A stretch of DNA of 64,000 nucleotides from an uncultured Bacteroidaceae bacterium. Its GTDB lineage: Bacteria > Bacteroidota > Bacteroidia > Bacteroidales > Bacteroidaceae. A program made the translations under genes and the position numbers. The notes beneath the pieces were generated by a model. It did no database searches. It had not been told where the DNA came from and worked only from the letters and a program-made list of their open reading frames with translations. Positions 36,514 through 44,844 of the stretch are shown in pieces (within the stretch, counting starts at the first letter, position 1; each line of letters starts with the position of its first letter). Location of the stretch: the NCBI GenBank assembly GCA_905234605.1, contig CAJOIE010000005.1, positions 1 to 64,000 on the forward strand. Direction: 5' to 3'.

Positions 36514-37104
36514 ATGACCAACATTCTCTATCTGCACGGCTTCGGCGGCAGCGGTGCCAGCGGCACAGCCAAAGGTTTGCGCAACGCCCTCTACACCATG
36601 GATGTGCGCGTGTCGAGCCCCGACATCCCTGTCATGCCCACCGAGGCTATGGCATTCCTGCGGCAGCAAGTGGCCGAGCAGCAGCCCGACATCATCCTCG
36701 CCACCTCCATGGGTGCCATGTATGCCGAGCAGCTACGAGGGCAGCTGCGCATCCTCGTCAACCCGTCGTTCTGCATGGCCCGACTGCTCACCTTCGGCGG
36801 CATGGGTCGCAAGCCTTTCCGCAACCCACGGCAAGACGGAGCCAAGGACTTCAAGGTGGACAAAGCAATGATCGACCAGTTCCGCAGCGTTGAGAAGCAC
36901 TCATTCGAAGGCATCACCGAGACCGACAGGGAACTGGTGTACGGTCTGTTCGGCCTGCACGACAAGCGCGTGAACTGCCAGCAGGACTTCCTGCGCCACT
37001 ACGGCAGCGACCATTTTGCCACCTTCGACGGCGACCACTACCTCAACGACACCATCCTCCACCATACCGTGCTGCCACTCATCCGCCAGCTGCTCCGGCT
37101 CTGA
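36514..37104 (+). CDS. YqiA/YcfP-like alpha/beta-hydrolase esterase
   Basis: A small cytoplasmic alpha/beta hydrolase (196 aa). It opens with ILYLHGFGGSGASGTAKGL (residues 3-21), as YqiA-family esterases do. The nucleophile elbow appears as ATSMGAMYA (~63-71), giving Ser65 in a degenerate GxSxG. The catalytic His is probably in FDGDHYLND near the C-terminus. E. coli YqiA hydrolyses short acyl esters in vitro; the physiological substrate is unknown. The ATG at 36514 is chosen because earlier in-frame codons fall inside palindrome array D. The SprT-like gene follows by 18 nt. Confidence 0.85.
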   Translation: MTNILYLHGFGGSGASGTAKGLRNALYTMDVRVSSPDIPVMPTEAMAFLRQQVAEQQPDIILATSMGAMYAEQLRGQLRILVNPSFCMARLLTFGGMGRKPFRNPRQDGAKDFKVDKAMIDQFRSVEKHSFEGITETDRELVYGLFGLHDKRVNCQQDFLRHYGSDHFATFDGDHYLNDTILHHTVLPLIRQLLRL

Positions 37105-37122
37105 CCCTCAGCAGTCCCTGCC

Positions 37123-37836
37123 ATGACCGCCACCATCCCCTACCTTCAGGCACAGTTTACCGCCTTCAATGCCCTCTGCTTCGGCGGCAAACTGCCTCCG
37201 ATAGACATACGCTTAGGCCGTTCACGCCAGAGGCTCGGCTGCTTCCATCAGACCTGCTACCGCGATGCACATGGCGTGATGCATCTCCGTGAGTGCCACA
37301 TACGCGTCAGTACAGCCTTCGACCTCGCCGAGGACACACTTCAGGACGTGCTCATCCACGAGATGATACACTACTATATAGCCTGCTCCGGCCTTCGCGA
37401 CACCTCGTCGCACGGCACCCTGTTCCGCCGCATGATGGACACCATCAACCTGCGCTACGACCGCCACATCACCACACGCCACGCAACTGCTGCCTGTGAA
37501 CTGCCGGCCGACACACGCAGGCGTTCACACATTGTGGGCGTGATACACGCCACCGACGGAGGCACCTATGTCATCGTGCCGGCACGTACACGCATCTTCA
37601 GCATCCACAATGCCCTGAGCCACTCGCCACGAGTAAAAGCACTTGCGTGGTTCCACTCCACCTCCGCCTTCTTCAACACATACCCCAGGAGCCGCACGGC
37701 CACGTCGTATGCCATCGATGCCGGCACGCTAAGCACCCATCTGACCGATGCCACACCCCTCGTGTGCGACGGCACATGCATCCGCCCGCGCCCACACAGG
37801 CTTGAGGACACAAAAAAAGCTGCACCGGCGATGTGA
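37123..37836 (+). CDS. SprT-like zinc metalloprotease domain protein
   Basis: A 237-aa protein with a SprT-like domain in its first ~120 residues: FNALCFGGKLPPIDIRLG, then HEMIH at 79-83 (HExxH zinc site), and the third ligand in SSHGTLFRRMM. The eukaryotic SPRTN homologue degrades DNA-protein crosslinks; bacterial SprT-like proteins are uncharacterised. The C-terminal half (~120-237) is rich in Thr/Arg/His with no recognised zinc ribbon. It probably shares a transcript with the YqiA-like gene. The final ~25 nt abut the T7 tract of the minus-strand ncRNA candidate. Confidence 0.82.
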   Translation: MTATIPYLQAQFTAFNALCFGGKLPPIDIRLGRSRQRLGCFHQTCYRDAHGVMHLRECHIRVSTAFDLAEDTLQDVLIHEMIHYYIACSGLRDTSSHGTLFRRMMDTINLRYDRHITTRHATAACELPADTRRRSHIVGVIHATDGGTYVIVPARTRIFSIHNALSHSPRVKALAWFHSTSAFFNTYPRSRTATSYAIDAGTLSTHLTDATPLVCDGTCIRPRPHRLEDTKKAAPAM

Positions 37837-38045
37837 TGAGAACTCCGAGTAGATATGATTTGAGTGCTCGCCGCCTTTGTAATCTGCCGGCTCCCGTGAA
37901 GGAGCTACCTCCCGTGTGGAGAGGCGCAGCCCGCCATTGGTAGAGCGAAACGGTCTCGGTAGTCTTGTTGTAATTGATGAGTCTCCCAATCAAACCGATG
38001 CAGCTATATCCTGTATGCCGTGTATGTGTCAAAGAGCCTTTGTGC
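37812..38045 (-). ncRNA. Candidate structured noncoding RNA
   Basis: A 234-nt minus-strand transcript is predicted from a near-ideal promoter (38050-38080) to a T7 tract at 37812-37818. Minus-strand hairpins include TTGAT/ATCAA with outer CGGT/ACCG, GGCG/CGCC, CCTC-type arms at 37908-37924, and GCTCC-TTCACG-GGAGC at 37890-37905. A terminal stem pairs 37862-37875 with 37826-37845, just before the T-run. A minus-strand ORF of 86 codons (37729-37989) overlaps it but runs through the T-tract into the SprT gene and has no recognised domain. The region from 38046 to 38177 holds only the promoter and an A/T-rich stretch. Confidence 0.55.
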
Positions 38046-38049
38046 GCTG

Positions 38050-38080
38050 CAAAAGTATTCCCAATAGGCTAATCGCACAA
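38050..38080 (-). promoter_or_regulatory. Orphan promoter of the ncRNA candidate
   Basis: On the minus strand: TTG (38080-38078), 20-bp spacer, TACTTTTG (38057-38050). It has the same geometry as the tRNA, crp-like, ilvD and dnaN promoters, but no recognisable protein gene lies downstream. Confidence 0.75.
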
Positions 38081-38177
38081 GCCCCCTGCACCCAAACAGG
38101 CACAAAAAAGCAATAACAGGCAGTTCGCCATGCTGAAATTTGGGCAATAGGGCATTTTTTGCTTTCTTCGCACATCT

Positions 38178-38879
38178 ATGTATATCCTTTCCGCACTGCT
38201 CCCTGTCATACTTCTCATTGGCTATATCGTGCTGCGCGACCACAGCCGCCCCGAGCCTCCCATGCAGCTTGTGCGCGGGTTTGTCTACGGCATAGTCTCA
38301 GCCCTCGTGGCTCTTGCCATCGACAGCCTTATGGAGGCATTCGGCCTATACAGCATCGCTGCCACCTCAGGGCTCGATGCCATGTGGAATGCATTTGTCA
38401 TGGCCGCCCTGCCCGAAGAGACGGCCAAGCTGCTGATGCTGTGGCTGCTGCTGCGCCACAACCGCTACTTCGACGAACATCTCGACGGAGTGGTCTACGC
38501 CGCCTGTGTAGGCCTGGGCTTCGCGGCCCTGGAGAATGTACTCTATGTGGTGCAGTCGGGCGACTCGTGGGCACTCACCGCCATCGTGCGCGGCCTGCTG
38601 GCCGTGCCGGCCCACTTCTTCTTCGCCGTGCTCATGGGCTACTACTACAGCCTCGTGCACTTCGGCCACAAACGCCGGCAGAACCAAGCCCTCGTGCTGG
38701 CAGCCCCCGTGCTTGCCCATGGCATCTACGACACTCTGGCCATGACGAGTGAACTGAGTCCCGTTTTCGGCACCATCTTCTTCATCACGCTCCTGCTCTT
38801 CTGCTTCCAGCTGGGCAAACTGTGCCAGCGCCATATCAGCTCACTGGCAGATGCCGACCGCAGGAAGGGTTACCAATAG
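38178..38879 (+). CDS. prsW: PrsW family intramembrane metalloprotease
   Basis: A polytopic membrane protease (233 aa, about 7 helices). The conserved motifs are PEETAKLL (E80, E81, K84), FAALENVLYV (E119), a membrane His at ~146, and HGIYD (H181, D185), together building the zinc site of the CPBP/PrsW superfamily. In Bacillus, PrsW cuts an anti-sigma factor. Here the next gene encodes an ECF sigma factor, so a regulated-proteolysis link is tempting but unproven. A weak promoter (TTTG at 38139-38142, then TTTCTTCG after 20 nt) lies just upstream. Confidence 0.88.
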   Translation: MYILSALLPVILLIGYIVLRDHSRPEPPMQLVRGFVYGIVSALVALAIDSLMEAFGLYSIAATSGLDAMWNAFVMAALPEETAKLLMLWLLLRHNRYFDEHLDGVVYAACVGLGFAALENVLYVVQSGDSWALTAIVRGLLAVPAHFFFAVLMGYYYSLVHFGHKRRQNQALVLAAPVLAHGIYDTLAMTSELSPVFGTIFFITLLLFCFQLGKLCQRHISSLADADRRKGYQ

Positions 38880-38917
38880 CCCCGCACACACATTAAGGGC
38901 AAAGCGCAACCCCATAC

Positions 38918-39547
38918 ATGAAACGATGGACAGACAAAGAGATTGTCTGCGCGATAGTTGAGCGCGACAATGCAGCCCTGGAGCAAATCTACCACAGCTT
39001 CAGAACCTACTTCATGCTCCATGCCGGAACGCTATTTGCCGGTGGCGCGCCCGCCGACGACATCTTCCACGATGCCCTGGTGCACCTGTGGCGTGAGATA
39101 GAGACACGCCGCATAGCACAGCACGACGGACGCATCTGCCGGTGGACCGACGGTGAGCCACGCCCCATGACGAGCTCGCTCACGACATTCCTCATCGCCA
39201 TTGCCAAGCGCAAGCACTGGGAACAGCTGCGGCGCGAACACCTCGTGCTCACCGACAACGAGCACACGCTCGAGACCCTCGACCGTGAACGCTACGAACA
39301 ACGACCCCCTGAACTTACCGACGACGAGGTGCGCCAACAAGTGGTGGCCGATGCTGTGCTCAGACTCACAGAGCGCTGCCGCGACATCCTCACCCTCTTC
39401 TACTACGAGCACCACAGTCTGGACGAGATACTTGCCATCCGACCAGCCAACAACAGCAAGATGGGACTCAAGACCAGCAAGTATAAATGCATGCAACGCC
39501 TGCGTCAGAGCGTGCACGACCGCCTGTCGAAGATGGGGCTGGACTGA
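38918..39547 (+). CDS. ECF-type RNA polymerase sigma factor
   Basis: A 209-aa sigma-70-family protein. Region 2 spans residues ~8-75 (LEQIYHSFRTYFMLHAGTLF, DDIFHDALVHLWRE). Region 4 is at ~140-200 (LTERCRDILTLFYYEHHSLDEILA and the helix-turn-helix running to YKCMQRLRQSV). The linker of ~65 residues is longer than in most ECF factors. It lies 38 nt after prsW and 50 nt before a small membrane protein, forming a likely sigma/partner unit. No own promoter is recognised. Target genes are unknown. Confidence 0.85.
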   Translation: MKRWTDKEIVCAIVERDNAALEQIYHSFRTYFMLHAGTLFAGGAPADDIFHDALVHLWREIETRRIAQHDGRICRWTDGEPRPMTSSLTTFLIAIAKRKHWEQLRREHLVLTDNEHTLETLDRERYEQRPPELTDDEVRQQVVADAVLRLTERCRDILTLFYYEHHSLDEILAIRPANNSKMGLKTSKYKCMQRLRQSVHDRLSKMGLD

Positions 39548-39597
39548 CCCACCCGCAACACCATCCGCAACACCACCACGCAACACACTTCACCACC

Positions 39598-39948
39598 ATG
39601 AACACCACCACGCACGATACCACACACGCCGACAGCCTCGACCTCGCCATCATCAGCGAGCTCACAGCCCAGGAGACACTACGCCGCCAGTTCGCCCGTT
39701 GGCAGGCACAGCACGACAACAGCCGCAGACTACGCCTGACACCCCTCATTGCCAACCTGGCCTCGATAGCAGCACTCTTCGTGGCAGGTCTCATCGTGCA
39801 GGCATTAGTGCCCAACTCACTCGTCAATGCACAAGTGAGCACCATGCTCGGCACCTTCAGGCACGACAACAGCACCCCGCACAATGACGGTAGCACCAAT
39901 GCAGCAGCCGACACGATAGGCTTCGGCATCAGGCCGCCGACACCATAA
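39598..39948 (+). CDS. Small single-pass membrane protein downstream of ECF sigma factor
   Basis: A 116-residue protein with a His/Thr-rich N-terminus, a charged amphipathic segment (LDLAIISELTAQETLRRQF, ~16-34), one transmembrane helix (~52-74) and a short outer tail. It has no recognised domain and no HxxxCxxC zinc motif of classical anti-sigma factors. By position and topology (cytoplasmic helix plus one membrane span) it could be the anti-sigma partner of the preceding ECF factor. That is inference. Longer in-frame ORFs start within the sigma gene and are unlikely. Confidence 0.6.
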   Translation: MNTTTHDTTHADSLDLAIISELTAQETLRRQFARWQAQHDNSRRLRLTPLIANLASIAALFVAGLIVQALVPNSLVNAQVSTMLGTFRHDNSTPHNDGSTNAAADTIGFGIRPPTP

Positions 39949-39980
39949 CGGGTGCGTCGAAAGGCAGCACCCACCTGCCC

Positions 39981-40697
39981 CTACTCCATCATTTTCTCTT
40001 GGTTCTCCCTCGCCATGCGCAGGAACTCAGCCACGTAGGCATCCTGCAGGAACGATGGCGGTGCAAGCGTGACCAGCTCCTCAATCTGCGGGTTCAACAT
40101 GGGGTAAGGCATCCCCGAGGTCACAATCATAAACACGCCAGGCCCCAGCACATTGTCCATGTTATCCTTGATAAACCGCATCACGACGGCATCATTCTGC
40201 TGCGCCAACTGCGCGGCCTCGGCATTGAGCACACGCTGTATGTCGTCGTAGTCGTGCCCGTCGAGTATCATGCGGCTCTCACGCCGTGGCAGCTCAGCCA
40301 CCTGCATGTCGATGGCCGACTTGCGGCGTATGAACGCGAAGAGCGTATCGTTGAGCACAGACCCCTCCACCTTGCGGTCGCGCTCGCCGAGCGTGATTGT
40401 CAGCGGACTGCCATCGACGACAAAAGGCATCACGCTCTCCTCGCCAAGGAACAGGCACACCATGGCCGTGGTGTCTGGACTCACGCCATTGAAGGCAAAG
40501 CGACCATGAGTGATGCGGGCAGAGTCTATCGCTGCCATATCACCATCGCGGTAGACACGCAGATAGAGCATACGCCCTTCAATCTCTGCTATCGACGTGC
40601 TGCCCATTATCTGCAAATGCTGCGAGCAGCCGCAGAGACACAGCACAAGCGCAAGGCACACAAGACGGACGACGGTGAAGGGATGAGAGGATGACAT
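39981..40697 (-). CDS. DUF4369-type lipoprotein
   Basis: A 238-aa predicted outer-membrane or periplasmic lipoprotein. The signal peptide ends in a lipobox LCGC (lipidated Cys24 from the MSSSHPF start). Residues ~30-130 match the DUF4369 beta-sandwich often found at the N-terminus of TlpA/ResA-type thioredoxins of Bacteroidota (IEGRMLYLRVY, ITHGRFAFNGV, LTITLGE). The C-terminal thioredoxin domain is absent here; only a helical segment follows. It lies 74 nt downstream of plsC on the same strand. Confidence 0.8.
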   Translation of the reverse strand: MSSSHPFTVVRLVCLALVLCLCGCSQHLQIMGSTSIAEIEGRMLYLRVYRDGDMAAIDSARITHGRFAFNGVSPDTTAMVCLFLGEESVMPFVVDGSPLTITLGERDRKVEGSVLNDTLFAFIRRKSAIDMQVAELPRRESRMILDGHDYDDIQRVLNAEAAQLAQQNDAVVMRFIKDNMDNVLGPGVFMIVTSGMPYPMLNPQIEELVTLAPPSFLQDAYVAEFLRMARENQEKMME

Positions 40698-40771
40698 GGG
40701 CAGATGATGCGTGGATAGTAATAATGAGCTTTGGATATACATAATTATATATAGGTGAACAGCCTGCCGCC

Positions 40772-41497
40772 CTATCGGCTCAGCTCTGCCGCAATGACAG
40801 AGCGAGCATGCTCCATCGAGCGGCGCTCGGCATCGCCACCTGTGCCTTGGGGCATGAATGGCTCGTGAATGGTCAGCATGAGCGGATGCCAGTCCACGAA
40901 CCCGAAGCCGCGTGTGCGTGGCAGCACTCGATATGAGCCCTTGATGGTTATGGGCAATATGGGCAGCTGCAACTCATGCGCCAGCTGGAAGGCACCTCGC
41001 TTGAAAGGCTGCAGGCTGCCGTCAAAAGTGCGTGTGCCTTCAGGGAACACCACTACGGAGACGCCATCGGTGAGCACGCTCCGAGCCTGCTTTTGCGTGG
41101 CATGGAGAGAATTGGGTCCTCCCTTCTGGTTGATGAAGATGAAGCCGGCACTCTCGCATGCCCTGCCCACAAGAGGCATCTGGCGCAGTTGCTGCTTGAG
41201 CACCCACTTGAAATGGCGATTGAGGAAACCGTATATGAGGAAGATGTCGAAGGCACCCTGATGGTTGGGCACTATCACATAGCTCTGCGCCGCATCCATG
41301 TTGGCACGTCCTTCCACTCTTACAGGCAAAAGCAGTATACGCACCATGGCCTGCGACCACAGGCGGCCTGGCCAATAGCTCCACCATGAGGCTGAGAACA
41401 GCGCACACCCCACGATGGTGACGACAGCTGTCAAGACTGTTATCACCAGGAGCAGAGGGGCTGCAAGCAGCTGATATAAGCGGTATAAAAACACCAT
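40772..41497 (-). CDS. plsC: 1-acyl-sn-glycerol-3-phosphate acyltransferase
   Basis: Adds the second acyl chain to lysophosphatidate, making phosphatidate for membrane lipids (241 aa). An N-terminal hydrophobic region (residues ~5-45) precedes the catalytic NHQGAFD (the HX4D motif) and the phosphate-binding FPEGTRTFDG. The start MVFLYRLYQLL is preferred; the longer ORF adds a polar stretch before the membrane helix. It belongs to a minus-strand run divIC, membrane protein, plsC, lipoprotein. Confidence 0.92.
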   Translation of the reverse strand: MVFLYRLYQLLAAPLLLVITVLTAVVTIVGCALFSASWWSYWPGRLWSQAMVRILLLPVRVEGRANMDAAQSYVIVPNHQGAFDIFLIYGFLNRHFKWVLKQQLRQMPLVGRACESAGFIFINQKGGPNSLHATQKQARSVLTDGVSVVVFPEGTRTFDGSLQPFKRGAFQLAHELQLPILPITIKGSYRVLPRTRGFGFVDWHPLMLTIHEPFMPQGTGGDAERRSMEHARSVIAAELSR

Positions 41498-41559
41498 GTG
41501 TGGAGAAATGCTGTGGATAACAAGTTTGCTACTCTCTGTCGGCAAGAGCCGGCGTGGCA

Positions 41560-41940
41560 CTACGCATTAAGTTCGCCTTCACGCCGCAGGGCCGCCGGTA
41601 TGCGGAATGCAGTGTAGAGCTCCAGCACACACGCCACCGCCAGGCACACCACCCACTCGTTGCGCCTGCACCACGGAGCCCCGAAAGCTTGCATCGACAT
41701 CATCACAGCCGTGAGCATCAAGGCCGTTGCACCCAGCATCTGCTGCCTGCGCAGGCGTCGCACCACAAAGCTCTTCCCTTCATACTGCTGCATCAGCTGC
41801 AACGGACAGAAGAGCAATGCGCCCACGGCAAAGAGGAGTGTGGCCCACACCGGCCGGATGATGAACGCAGCCGCACCGATGAGCATGCCTATGGCTCCGG
41901 CCTGCATGATGCGCACCTGCATGTCAGAGAGTTGCTTCAT
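41560..41940 (-). CDS. Small four-helix membrane protein, unknown function
   Basis: A 126-residue protein with four predicted transmembrane helices (e.g. MQAGAIGMLIGAAAFIIR, VWATLLFAVGALLFC, ATALMLTAVMMSMQAFG, WVVCLAVACVLELYTAF). I recognise no domain. It sits between divIC and plsC, overlapping the 3' end of divIC by 17 nt. The ATG at 41955 is an alternative start, adding five residues. Position suggests an envelope role, nothing firmer. Confidence 0.7.
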   Translation of the reverse strand: MKQLSDMQVRIMQAGAIGMLIGAAAFIIRPVWATLLFAVGALLFCPLQLMQQYEGKSFVVRRLRRQQMLGATALMLTAVMMSMQAFGAPWCRRNEWVVCLAVACVLELYTAFRIPAALRREGELNA

Positions 41941-42256
41941 GGCTGGTGCTGTCATTGTCCGTGCTCACCACGACATACACATCTTCATCGTCGCGCTGCA
42001 TGTAGTAGCACTCACGTGCCACGCGCTCCAGCTCCGTCGGGTCGTTGTCGAGAGCATCAATCCTCGCCGTCTCTGCCTCATAGAGAGCACGGTAGTGGTC
42101 AATGTCATCTTGCAGGCTGCTGTTCTCCTGCCAACGCTCGTAGCGCGACACGAGAGAGTTGTCGTCAACGAATGCGAGATATGCAGCAAACAGCAACAAC
42201 GTGACAATATACTTATGGCTTCTAATGAACTGCCAGAATGAACGTAGGTGGCTCAT
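41924..42256 (-). CDS. Septum formation initiator family protein (DivIC/FtsB-like)
   Basis: A 110-residue bitopic protein: a short basic N-terminus, one transmembrane helix (residues ~16-33), then a periplasmic coiled coil (SLQDDIDHYRALYEAETARIDALDND) and the motif LERVARECYYMQRDDEDVYVV, typical of FtsB/DivIC. It joins the divisome by binding FtsL. The start MSHLRSFW follows a degenerate -7 box. First gene of the minus-strand run leading to plsC, divergent from dnaX. Confidence 0.85.
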   Translation of the reverse strand: MSHLRSFWQFIRSHKYIVTLLLFAAYLAFVDDNSLVSRYERWQENSSLQDDIDHYRALYEAETARIDALDNDPTELERVARECYYMQRDDEDVYVVVSTDNDSTSHEATL

Positions 42257-42286
42257 GGCAACTGCTCTGATGGGTGTTAACATTGG

Positions 42287-42294
42287 CGAAGGTA
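42287..42294 (-). promoter_or_regulatory. Possible -7 box for divIC operon
   Basis: TACCTTCG on the minus strand differs from TAnnTTTG at one position. It lies 30 nt before the divIC start. Confidence 0.4.
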
Positions 42295-42409
42295 GTGGTT
42301 ATTGGCCAACGCGCCACCAGCTGCCCAGCTTTTTAGCATTGTTTAATGCTTGAGGCTAATGCCTGCAATATATAATAGGTATGACGGCAAGCATTTGAGC
42401 GGAAAACCG

Positions 42410-42417
42410 TACATTTG
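42410..42417 (+). promoter_or_regulatory. -7 promoter box for dnaX
   Basis: TACATTTG matches TAnnTTTG, 28 nt before the dnaX start codon. No -33 element at standard spacing. Confidence 0.65.
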
Positions 42418-42445
42418 TCACATCATATACAAGCAATCACAGCAC

Positions 42446-44242
42446 ATGAGCGACTATATTGTTTCAGCCCGCAAGTACCGCCCCATGACATTCTCCTCGG
42501 TGGTAGGCCAGACAGCCATTGCCTCCACGCTGAAGAACGCCATCCAGGCCGGCAAGTTGGCCCATGCATTCCTGTTCTGCGGCCCCCGAGGTGTAGGCAA
42601 GACCACCTGTGCCCGCATATTCGCCAAGACCATCAACTGCCTGACTCCCACGTCCGACGGTGAGGCTTGCGGCGAGTGCGAGTCGTGCCGAGCTTTCAAC
42701 GAGGGGCGTTCTCTCAACATACATGAGCTCGATGCAGCCTCCAACAACTCCGTCGACGACATCCGCGAGCTTATCGACCAGGTGCGCGTGCCGCCCCAGA
42801 TAGGTCGCTACAAGGTGTTCATCATCGATGAGGTGCACATGCTCTCCACATCTGCATTCAATGCGTTTCTCAAGACCTTGGAGGAGCCTCCGGCCCACGC
42901 GATATTCATCCTTGCCACAACAGAGAAGCACAAGATACTCCCCACGATACTCTCGCGCTGTCAGGTGTATGACTTCCAGCGGATGACTGTCGACGACATC
43001 ATGCGCCACCTGGCCAGCGTCGCCACCGCCGAGGGCTACAGCTACGAGCCTGCCGCCCTCAACGTGATAGCCCAGAAGGCCGACGGCGGCATGAGGGATG
43101 CCCTGAGCATTTTCGACCAAGTGGTAAGCTACACTGGCGGCAACCTCACCTATCAGGGGGTCATTGAGAACCTCAACGTGCTCGACTATGACTACTATTT
43201 CCGCCTTGTAGACCACATGCTCAAGCAGGAAGTCAGCGATGCACTTCTCCTGCTGGCCGACGTGCTGGGCAAAGGCTTCGACGGCGGAGCCTTCATCAGC
43301 GGCCTGGCCCACCATCTGCGCGACTTGCTCGTGAGCCGTGACGCCCAGACCACCAAGCTCTTGGAGGCCAGCGACGACATACGTCAGCGCTATGCCGAAC
43401 AGGCTCAGCGCTGCAAGCCGCAATGGCTGTATCGTGCCATCAAGATATGCAACGACTGCGACCAGGCCTACCGCACGAGCCGCAACCGCCGCTTGCAGAT
43501 AGAGCTGGCAATAATCGAATGTGCACAGGCCACCGACGACGACCCTGCGGCGGGGCGCCGCCCCTCACGACGCATCCTAAAACCCATCTTCAGCCGCCTG
43601 GCCAGCAGCGTCAGGCATGAGCAGAGCCAGGCTCCGAAGCCTGCACATCAAGCCCCGCACAGCTATTCCCCTACCTCCACAGCCCAGCAGCATTCTCCTG
43701 TAGTGCGCGAGACCGCGAAGCTCAAGACGTTGTCCTTGGCATCGCTCTCGCCGAGCATACGCACCTCGCACAGCACAGGCAAGCAGAGCGCGCAGAGTGT
43801 CGCGGCCAACACAGGCGTCCAGCCTCGCACCGATGCCGCAGGCAGTGCCGCCACTCCACCCGAGGTGCATGCACAGCCTGTCACGCAGGAAAGGATGATG
43901 ACGCAGTGGCACATGTTTGCCAACAGCCTGCCGCAGGCAGAGACTGCTCTTGCACAACGCATGCGAGGCATGCGACCCTCACTGGCCAACGGCGGCACAC
44001 AGGCCAGTCTGGTGGTCGACAACGAGGAGGTGGCGGCCATGATAGAGCGCATCAAGCCACGTCTGCTGCAAGCCATGCGCACTGGCTTGGACAACAGTCT
44101 GTTTGACATCAGCGTGAGCGTGGCCGACGCCACACAGCCCACCCCCCACACCTACGACAAGCACGAGCAGATGCGCCACCTATGCGAGGAGAACCCTGCA
44201 CTGGCCACGCTGAGCCAGCTGTTCCAGTGCGAACTCATGTGA
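42446..44242 (+). CDS. dnaX: DNA polymerase III subunit gamma/tau
   Basis: Clamp-loader ATPase (598 aa). Walker A GPRGVGKTT is at residues 46-54, a four-Cys zinc site starts at CLTPTSDGEACGECESC (~61-77), and FIIDEVHMLS is the DExH-type Walker B. AAA+ lid and collar domains follow to ~360. The C-terminal ~230 residues are Ala/Ser/Gln-rich and diverge, as in tau tails. No A-rich slippage site like that of E. coli is obvious, so a shorter gamma form is not predicted here. ilvN follows 20 nt after the stop codon. Confidence 0.95.
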   Translation: MSDYIVSARKYRPMTFSSVVGQTAIASTLKNAIQAGKLAHAFLFCGPRGVGKTTCARIFAKTINCLTPTSDGEACGECESCRAFNEGRSLNIHELDAASNNSVDDIRELIDQVRVPPQIGRYKVFIIDEVHMLSTSAFNAFLKTLEEPPAHAIFILATTEKHKILPTILSRCQVYDFQRMTVDDIMRHLASVATAEGYSYEPAALNVIAQKADGGMRDALSIFDQVVSYTGGNLTYQGVIENLNVLDYDYYFRLVDHMLKQEVSDALLLLADVLGKGFDGGAFISGLAHHLRDLLVSRDAQTTKLLEASDDIRQRYAEQAQRCKPQWLYRAIKICNDCDQAYRTSRNRRLQIELAIIECAQATDDDPAAGRRPSRRILKPIFSRLASSVRHEQSQAPKPAHQAPHSYSPTSTAQQHSPVVRETAKLKTLSLASLSPSIRTSHSTGKQSAQSVAANTGVQPRTDAAGSAATPPEVHAQPVTQERMMTQWHMFANSLPQAETALAQRMRGMRPSLANGGTQASLVVDNEEVAAMIERIKPRLLQAMRTGLDNSLFDISVSVADATQPTPHTYDKHEQMRHLCEENPALATLSQLFQCELM

Positions 44243-44262
44243 CCAACAACACACATACCATA

Positions 44263-44844
44263 ATGAACCACGAACCACAATCCCCGACTCTCTACACCAT
44301 ACTCGTATACTCCGAGAACATTGCCGGCGTGCTGAACCAAATCACCGCCGTGTTCACCCGCCGACAGGTCAACATTGAGAGCCTCAACGTGTGTGCCTCC
44401 TCAACGCCAGGAGTGCACAAATACACCATCACCTGCTACTGTACCGAGGAGATGGTGAAGATGCTCAAGAAGCAGATAGAGAAGCGTATTGATGTGCTCC
44501 AGGCCCGCTATTTCACCGACGAGGACATCTTCATCCTTGAGACATCGTTGCTGAAGGTCTCCACCCCTGCCATGCTCGACACCCCCGATGTGTGCCGCAT
44601 GGTGCGCCTTCACGACGCACGCATCGTGGAGGTGAACCCCACATACAGCACCATCGAGAAGACAGGCATGACGGCTGACATACTCTCGCTCTACGACTCT
44701 CTGCACGACCTGGGCGTGGTGCTCCAGTTTGTGCGTTCAGGGCGCATCTGCATCACCAAGGGCTACCGCGAGCAGCTCGACGACTATCTCGCACTGCGCG
44801 AAGCCACCCGCCGCCACAACCAAGAGCTGTCGAACAATGCATGA
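44263..44844 (+). CDS. ilvN: Acetolactate synthase small (regulatory) subunit
   Basis: Regulatory subunit (193 aa) that gives the acetolactate synthase large subunit its valine feedback control. The ACT domain fills residues ~10-85 (TILVYSENIAGVLNQITAVFTRRQVNIESLNV), followed by the ALS small-subunit C-terminal domain. The large subunit gene ilvB, normally adjacent, is not here or elsewhere in the window. Starts 20 nt after dnaX and overlaps the thioesterase gene by 8 nt. Confidence 0.92.
   Translation: MNHEPQSPTLYTILVYSENIAGVLNQITAVFTRRQVNIESLNVCASSTPGVHKYTITCYCTEEMVKMLKKQIEKRIDVLQARYFTDEDIFILETSLLKVSTPAMLDTPDVCRMVRLHDARIVEVNPTYSTIEKTGMTADILSLYDSLHDLGVVLQFVRSGRICITKGYREQLDDYLALREATRRHNQELSNNA

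Noticed and set aside
37729..37989. Minus-strand protein of 86 residues as a gene
   Set aside because: No recognised domain. The frame passes through a likely terminator T-run and into the SprT gene. The region is better explained as a structured RNA, though this is not settled.
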